NCBI GenBank assembly: GCA_002498285.1 | Contig: DAGU01000109.1 | Coordinates: forward strand, 31,093 to 36,723 | Direction: 5' to 3' | DNA from: Methanomassiliicoccus sp. UBA386 | GTDB lineage: Archaea > Thermoplasmatota > Thermoplasmata > Methanomassiliicoccales > Methanomassiliicoccaceae | DNA: 5,631 nucleotides | Shown here: positions 4,928-5,631 of the stretch, piece by piece | Layout: every line of letters starts with the position of its first letter | How positions within the stretch are numbered: position 1 is the stretch's first letter | Translations under genes and position numbers: made by a program | The notes under the pieces: model-generated | What the model was told of the DNA's origin: nothing | The model's input: the letters and a program-made list of their open reading frames with translations, nothing else | Database searches by the model: none

Positions 4928-5631
4928 TTGGCGTTTATCCGTGACGGCGGTGCGGCCTTGAGGGCCTCGATCGTCGTCTGCACGTTCAACCGGGTCGACT
5001 GGCTGCCGAAGTGTTTGGCGTCCCTTCTGGCCCAGGACCCTCGCCCCCACGAGATCATCGTGGTGGACGGTCCGTCGGCGGACGGCACCAGGGAGCTGCT
5101 CGAAGGGATGGAGAGGGAAGGACTGGTGCAGCTCATCGAGCAGCGCAGCCTGGACGGCATCTCGGCGGCCCGCAATCTGGGTCTGGCGGCCGCCACCGGC
5201 GACATCGTGTGCTTCATCGACGACGACGCCATAGCGGAGCCCGGGTGGCTGCGGGCCGTCCTGGACGGCTATGTGGACGATGGGGTGGGGGGCGTGGGCG
5301 GGCCCGTGCATCACATGAATGGGCAGCTGTGCATGGGGCGCAACGCCGTCTCCACCGAGGGTATGTGGTTCGACGAGTCGCGGCACGAACCGCTGGACGG
5401 CTGCTTCCCCGTCATGGTGGGATGCAACATGTCCTTCCGCCGCCAAGCGCTCATCGACGCCGGCGGCTTCGACCCCTATTTCCGATACCATCAGGACGAG
5501 ACCGATGCCTGCCTGGGCGTCCTTCGTCTCGGATACCGCATCCGCTACGAGGAGAAGGCGGTGGTGCGGCACGAGTGGTGCGAGGGGTCATACAGAAAGG
5601 ACATGCTGCGGTGGTACATCCGCCTGCGGTA
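4928..5631 (+). CDS. GT2-family (GT-A fold) glycosyltransferase (3' partial)
   Basis: The frame stays open to the window end, giving 234 full codons. The Rossmann-like start ASIVVCTFNRVDWLPKCLASL begins at residue 13. HEIIVVDGPSADGT follows, with D47 the nucleotide-contacting Asp. SAARNLGLAAATGDIVCFIDDDA carries the metal-binding DXD motif (D98-D100). CNMSFRRQALIDAGGFD (166 on) and HQDETDACLGVLRLGYRI (188 on) form the acceptor and catalytic-base region; D190 or E191 would be the base, equivalent to the family 'ED'. This architecture is that of inverting GT2 transferases using nucleotide sugars at the cytoplasmic membrane face. No ATG is in frame between the stop at 4910-4912 and the domain, so the start is TTG, either 4928 (used here) or 4958, which gives MRASIVVCTFNR. 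Separated from the operon by a hairpin and an AT-rich gap, it may have its own promoter. Membrane segments or tail domains beyond the window are unknown. Confidence 0.9.
   Translation, partial: MAFIRDGGAALRASIVVCTFNRVDWLPKCLASLLAQDPRPHEIIVVDGPSADGTRELLEGMEREGLVQLIEQRSLDGISAARNLGLAAATGDIVCFIDDDAIAEPGWLRAVLDGYVDDGVGGVGGPVHHMNGQLCMGRNAVSTEGMWFDESRHEPLDGCFPVMVGCNMSFRRQALIDAGGFDPYFRYHQDETDACLGVLRLGYRIRYEEKAVVRHEWCEGSYRKDMLRWYIRLR

Noticed and set aside
4847..5572. 241-codon antisense open frame over the GT2 gene
   Set aside because: The + strand carries clear GT2 motifs (DXD, CNMSFRR). The antisense translation shows no family features and is a compositional shadow.
1..5631. Mobile elements, CRISPR arrays, tRNA or rRNA genes
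   Set aside because: No terminal inverted repeats, regular direct repeats, transposase motifs or RNA-gene signatures were seen by eye, and the window is almost entirely covered by coding sequence.

Overview
The window is GC-rich and tightly packed, with every supported gene on the + strand. It reads as a cell-surface polysaccharide or glycoconjugate locus. An archaeal host is most likely. Gene 5 (2915-3856) matches the largely archaeal DUF1616 membrane family, arginine is often encoded by AGG and some isoleucine by ATA (unusual in GC-rich bacteria), and the largest intergenic gap has an AT-rich, TATA-like patch. A GC-rich Thermoplasmatota methanogen such as Methanomassiliicoccales would fit, but the lineage is inference; no marker gene or rRNA is present.

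Layout. Bases 1-627 are the 3' end of a multi-pass membrane protein with a large outside domain. Two GT-B glycosyltransferases of the GT4 type follow (629-1807 and 1804-2922). Next are a DUF1616 membrane protein (2915-3856), a small two-helix membrane ORF (3862-4026) and a CPBP-fold (Abi/CAAX-protease-like) membrane protein (4028-4816). Spacings are 1 nt, a 4-nt ATGA overlap, an 8-nt overlap, 5 nt and 1 nt, so these six form one operon with coupled translation. A strong 10-bp hairpin spans the stop codon of the CPBP gene. About 110 nt of non-coding DNA with an AT-rich patch then leads into a family-2 (GT-A) glycosyltransferase that runs off the window end (4928-5631).

How the parts may work together. 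The cytoplasmic GT4 and GT2 enzymes would add sugars to a lipid-linked or surface glycan. The membrane proteins (partial gene 1, DUF1616, small ORF, CPBP) would handle transfer, export, polymerisation or anchoring. The most unusual item is the CPBP protein: it keeps the EExxxR motif, but both metal-binding histidines appear replaced (Tyr and Arg), so it may be a non-proteolytic member of the fold. No RNA genes, CRISPR arrays, insertion sequences or long repeats were seen.
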